NCBI GenBank assembly: GCA_947630295.1 | Contig: CANRGZ010000003.1 | Location: 1-64,000 of the forward strand | Direction of reading: 5' to 3' | DNA: 64,000 bases | From: an uncultured Lachnospiraceae bacterium | Lineage (GTDB): Bacteria > Bacillota > Clostridia > Lachnospirales > Lachnospiraceae | In this document: positions 60,700 to 64,000 of the stretch, piece by piece | Layout: each line of letters begins with the position of its first letter | How positions within the stretch are numbered: the stretch's first letter is position 1 | Notes under the pieces: model-generated | Seen by the model: only the letters and a program-made list of their open reading frames with translations | Databases searched by the model: none | Told to the model about the DNA's origin: nothing | Position numbers and translations under genes: made by a program

Positions 60700-63569
60700 T
60701 ATAATTCCTCCTCAAATATTTTTTTGAGTTTCTTATGTATCATCATAATTCGTTCACTCACTGACAATGTGTCCTCCAAATATAAATAGTCAAAACGTTC
60801 ATAGCCAAAGATTTTGTTGTTCTGCGTTAAGAATTCCGTTTCCATAAAGGTTTTCTTATCTTTGAAAGACGTGTCATTTGCGTAGATGCTGCCTTTCGTT
60901 TCCACAATAATCACATTGTGGATCACTCCATCTTTTCGTCGGAGAATTAGAAAGTCTGGAGTATAGATACCAATATAGTTCCATTTTCCGTTGTCTCGCC
61001 GATAACACTTGATTTTGAATTCAGTCATGTCTCGATCTCCGTTATAATAAACTTCCAATCCAAGCTTTTCGATTTCGTCAAAAGACAGGATTTCTTTTAA
61101 AAATGTTTTTTCAAAACTACTGTCTGTGCGATAAGGCAGATAATGGAACGATCGGTCTTTATTTTTGTGAGAAGATGTTTGCGTTCGCAAGTCTGCAGCT
61201 ATTGCAGTGTTACCCGTTTCCTCAAGTAGATGAATAGTCATTTCAATTTTAGGATCAATCTTCAGTTTTCCATTATCATCTTTGATGATGTTTTCTACCA
61301 CGTTTTGCGAAGGATAATAATCCTGGGGCTTGTCGGTATAAACTTCAGAGGTAAAGTTTGCAATTTTCAAAAGATTGGCTGATTCAGGTATCAGATCTTC
61401 AACTGTGGTAAAGTCTTGCTTATCACAGAAAGCCTTGCGAATATTGGCGTCAACTAACTTTCGATTGTATTTTGAACTGTAGTAATACGTATCACCTTTT
61501 TTGTAAGTGATTATTTTATAGACGGATTTAAGAGAATCTTCGAATTTCATCAGATCATCGACAGAGGGTGAGCCGAAGCCGCCTTTCATAATACCATAAA
61601 TCCACGAGAGGAAAGTCGTCGGTTCGTTACCATATTCCATGTCGTCAATACGGATAGTTGTTTTACTTTCGTTCATTGAAAGGTCAGTGGTTTTGATAAT
61701 ACTGTCTGCAAGACGGGCATTATTGGTCGAAGCCGCAATATATCTTGCAGGGTCGGCTTTGTCAATCGTGAGTGTATCATAATTAATTTTAAGCTGAAAG
61801 AAATCGACTTTTGGCAGCTTCAAATATGTTGTGCGATCGTAACGTTTCAGGGGAGTTTTGCTGTTGTCGGCAGATGAAAACTCTTTGAGCGTTATGTGAT
61901 GCTGCCTTTTAAGCTGCATATTTAATTTATCTGCGTTGCTTTCGTTTAGATAAATGAGCGCTGTTTCTGGGCTGTATTTCACAACCTGACGCAGACAGCG
62001 GCAAGAAGTTTGTAAGACCATATTCGTTGGACAGTCTCCTTCCTGGGAAAGGATAATACCTGTAAGGCTGCGGCAATCCCAGCCCTCTTTACCGATCTGC
62101 ACCAGAAGGACAATGCGAATTTGGGAAACAGAGGTATCTAAAATATCAAATTGCATTTGGCTGTCAGCAGGCATTTTATATTGCTTATTGCCCTTATGAA
62201 ATTTAAGAATCGTGTTTTTGCCGAGACCATACTCTGCAACAATATGGGCTACCAAAGGATAAACAACTTCTTCTAATTTTTCGATTGTACCGCAGTAAAT
62301 ACCGAGTTTAGCAGTCAATCCGCCTGCATAGACAGTATCTTTATATGTATCAAGAAATTCCCGGACGCCTTGTTCAATAATTAAACTGCTGTTGGCAATA
62401 TCAGCAATTTTAACAACGGGACACTTCAAGAAGTTCCCCACACCGTTAATCAGGGGATAGTAATATACAATATTCGTAATCTCAGCTGTTCCTACAGAAA
62501 GGGAGTCTGCCACCTTAATTTTTTCCAACTTTTCAAGATAAGGTGTACCTGAAAAACCAATAACGGAGTTAATGGTATTATTCTGCACCCATTTTGTAAC
62601 AACGGCACGGAGTTTTATTTCGTCACTGACAGCATGATGTACTTCGTCAATGAAAATTGAGAGCGATGGTAATTTGCCGATAAGGTTACGCAGTTCATTG
62701 GCCTGTCTGTCTTTTTCATCATCACTCTCTTCAAACATATGAATTTGACCTTGTTTCTCCTGAATACGGTCAAGAATTACTTTTTCAGCGTTTGTAACAG
62801 CTACTAAACCAAACAACTCAGAAAGTGGCTGGTGATTTGCAATCTTCTGGACATTTGGATTTTTAGTTTTGTTTGATTTTTTTGCGGTCTTTCCCTGATC
62901 AAGCACTTCAAAGGAAATCATACGCTTTATGTCCGTTGCTGCAGGCTCCGGGATAACCCAGGCAGGATTAAAATTCTGTATTGTTTTAAGACTTGGAACA
63001 ACGGAAGATTTTAGTCCGGATGGAGCAAAGATAATAAAATTATGTGCAAATGCAGGGTTTGTTGGTTCATTATAGGCAAAATATAAATCAAGATAGATGA
63101 ATGCCGCCATCAAATACGTCTTTCCTGCACCCATTGGTAAGCTAAACAGATAATCCGTATAGGAAATGCCATAAAATGCATTCCGAAAGAAGCTGTCATA
63201 GTCAATATTTGACAGATCTTTCTTAATATGCTTTTCAAGTTTTTCAGAAACCTGTTCGCCGGTATTATTAGTTAATCGAGAATATTCGAACAATGCGGCT
63301 GCCGCTGTATTGTTCTTTAAGTATTTGCGCGTTGCCGTAGATAATTCTATGCCATCTAAATCAATAGAGTTGAAGCAACCGTTTTCGAACAATACCTCCA
63401 GTGGCTTGCATTCACAGCCAATTTTAAGAAACAGATAAACCTTGATAGCCTCAATCTGGGCATCTCGCATTTGTCCCGTTTTCTCTATATATTCAATTAT
63501 ATTTCGGACTGTACATTGCGAAGAAGTATACCACTCTTTGCACTTGTTTTCTATCATTTTATAGAACAT
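60699..63569 (-). CDS. res: Type III restriction subunit (Res), helicase-nuclease
   Basis: 956 residues, full size. Superfamily 2 helicase motifs: Walker A LPMGAGKTYL (Lys150), DEVHH near residue 310, GFSGTPYLEKL (motif III region) and VLQTSCRCLRQ (motif VI). A PD-(D/E)xK nuclease closes it: YTPDFLILRRKDG then IIVETKGS near residues 890-915. GGAGG nine bases before ATG. It is the first of the three R-M genes, 34 nt after the DUF4143 ATPase gene. Confidence 0.92.
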   Translation of the reverse strand: MFYKMIENKCKEWYTSSQCTVRNIIEYIEKTGQMRDAQIEAIKVYLFLKIGCECKPLEVLFENGCFNSIDLDGIELSTATRKYLKNNTAAAALFEYSRLTNNTGEQVSEKLEKHIKKDLSNIDYDSFFRNAFYGISYTDYLFSLPMGAGKTYLMAAFIYLDLYFAYNEPTNPAFAHNFIIFAPSGLKSSVVPSLKTIQNFNPAWVIPEPAATDIKRMISFEVLDQGKTAKKSNKTKNPNVQKIANHQPLSELFGLVAVTNAEKVILDRIQEKQGQIHMFEESDDEKDRQANELRNLIGKLPSLSIFIDEVHHAVSDEIKLRAVVTKWVQNNTINSVIGFSGTPYLEKLEKIKVADSLSVGTAEITNIVYYYPLINGVGNFLKCPVVKIADIANSSLIIEQGVREFLDTYKDTVYAGGLTAKLGIYCGTIEKLEEVVYPLVAHIVAEYGLGKNTILKFHKGNKQYKMPADSQMQFDILDTSVSQIRIVLLVQIGKEGWDCRSLTGIILSQEGDCPTNMVLQTSCRCLRQVVKYSPETALIYLNESNADKLNMQLKRQHHITLKEFSSADNSKTPLKRYDRTTYLKLPKVDFFQLKINYDTLTIDKADPARYIAASTNNARLADSIIKTTDLSMNESKTTIRIDDMEYGNEPTTFLSWIYGIMKGGFGSPSVDDLMKFEDSLKSVYKIITYKKGDTYYYSSKYNRKLVDANIRKAFCDKQDFTTVEDLIPESANLLKIANFTSEVYTDKPQDYYPSQNVVENIIKDDNGKLKIDPKIEMTIHLLEETGNTAIAADLRTQTSSHKNKDRSFHYLPYRTDSSFEKTFLKEILSFDEIEKLGLEVYYNGDRDMTEFKIKCYRRDNGKWNYIGIYTPDFLILRRKDGVIHNVIIVETKGSIYANDTSFKDKKTFMETEFLTQNNKIFGYERFDYLYLEDTLSVSERIMMIHKKLKKIFEEEL

Positions 63570-63603
63570 ACGGTGCCTCCATAAATTGCAATTCTTATAA
63601 AAT

Positions 63604-64000
63604 TTAATTTTTCATTGTACCATTCGCAAGATCGGCTGCTGCAAAAGAAATAAAATAAAAAGGCAGAGTAAGCAGCTTTTGCTCCGGATGATAGCCGTAA
63701 TTGTTTTTGGAAACCTTAATGGCACATGCAAATTTGTTATGATTTGCGAATTTCTCAAGGGAGTTGAGTGTCCCTTTGCCTTTTTTTACATCGATCGGAT
63801 AGAGTTTGTTATCCGATTCAATGATAAATTCCAGTTCGGCAGATGCTTTTCCTCGCCAGTAGAATAGTTTATGACCTTTTGCAATCAGCTCATTTGCTAC
63901 AAAGTTTTCAAAGAAAATGCCAGACAGAGTGTTTTCCCTCTCACTCGATATGAACGAAGCTGCATTGATTCCGCTTTGGTAGGAGAACATTCCGATATCC
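63604..64000 (-). CDS. DUF4143-type AAA ATPase, C-terminal part only (cut by window edge)
   Basis: 131 codons remain in frame up to the right edge (the first full residues read DIGMFSYQ), so the first visible Met at 63990 is internal. The sequence is the C-terminal DUF4143 domain of the ATPases often annotated as AAA with DUF4143: LSGIFFENFVANELIAKGHKLFYWRGK, AELEFIIES and LYPIDVKKGKGTLNSLEKF, the last two resembling a PD-(D/E)xK-like nuclease core. The N-terminal ATPase half lies outside. AT-rich like the R-M genes. Confidence 0.75.
   Translation of the reverse strand, partial: DIGMFSYQSGINAASFISSERENTLSGIFFENFVANELIAKGHKLFYWRGKASAELEFIIESDNKLYPIDVKKGKGTLNSLEKFANHNKFACAIKVSKNNYGYHPEQKLLTLPFYFISFAAADLANGTMKN

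Noticed and set aside
1-64000. CRISPR array, complete insertion sequence or prophage
   Set aside because: No regularly spaced repeat array, transposase or phage structural gene was found. The only repeats are the dispersed 80-bp family and the short 11-bp triplet.

Overview
The window looks like chromosomal DNA of a spore-forming anaerobic Firmicute, most likely a Lachnospiraceae-like clostridium of fairly balanced base composition. Supporting signs are a complete spoIIIA operon, the era-yqzL-recO order, whiA next to a Crh-like HPr, HPr kinase, SecD and SecF fused in one protein, a PdaB-type deacetylase, a flavodiiron protein with rubredoxin, strong AGGAGG ribosome binding sites and sigma-A promoters. 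No taxonomic search could be run, so the family is an inference.

Layout. 1-3.6 kb: end of a membrane sensor gene (cut by the window edge), two tRNA-Ser genes, a DUF5662 protein, a self-contained 26-codon small gene candidate and a CNNM/HlyC-type transporter. 3.6-12.2 kb: three large secreted proteins made of laminin-G/concanavalin-like modules plus dockerins (one dockerin is N-terminal), probably surface carbohydrate-binding proteins. 12.2-24.8 kb: PdaB-type deacetylase; Fe-alcohol dehydrogenase-hprK-rhamnulokinase; M16C protease; era-yqzL-recO-exonuclease III; tRNA-Arg; and small membrane or unknown proteins. 24.8-36.9 kb: housekeeping run of a TIGR04086 membrane protein, secDF, recJ, relA/spoT, an MBL hydrolase, hemZ, hisS and aspS.

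37.1-42.4 kb: a five-gene unit with its own good promoter and terminator. It holds a divergent transaldolase, an Asp/Glu-racemase-fold enzyme with one catalytic Cys, a beta-keto acid cleavage enzyme (BKACE/DUF849), a cytoplasmic GH127-like zinc glycosidase and TatD. This is the best candidate in the window for an undescribed catabolic pathway. 42.4-47.2 kb: spoIIIAA-AH behind a plausible sigma-E promoter. 47.2-50.2 kb (minus strand): murB-whiA-crh-like-amidohydrolase. 50.3-57.9 kb: DapA-family aldolase, prfC and a cytoplasmic GH28 polygalacturonase, then a NifU-like protein, a GGGtGRT protein and a multidomain flavodiiron protein.

58.0-64.0 kb (minus strand): a visibly more AT-rich defence island. 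A type III restriction-modification locus is arranged res - DUF4393 (Abi-alpha) - mod, next to a truncated DUF4143 ATPase.

A dispersed, highly structured repeat of about 80 bp occurs three times in full (1900-1978, 19626-19707, 42444-42521) and once as a deletion derivative (52882-52926). It has two hairpins, one with length-compensated stems, and carries a Shine-Dalgarno plus ATG mini-ORF. One copy supplies the C-terminus of the DUF5662 protein and another lies in the leader of spoIIIA. Carbon metabolism links several loci: HPr kinase and its likely target, the Crh-like protein, are both present, as are rhamnulokinase, an intracellular polygalacturonase and the GH127-like enzyme. This fits a plant-polysaccharide (pectin-like) lifestyle, but no scaffoldin, sugar transporter or other pectin gene is visible here.
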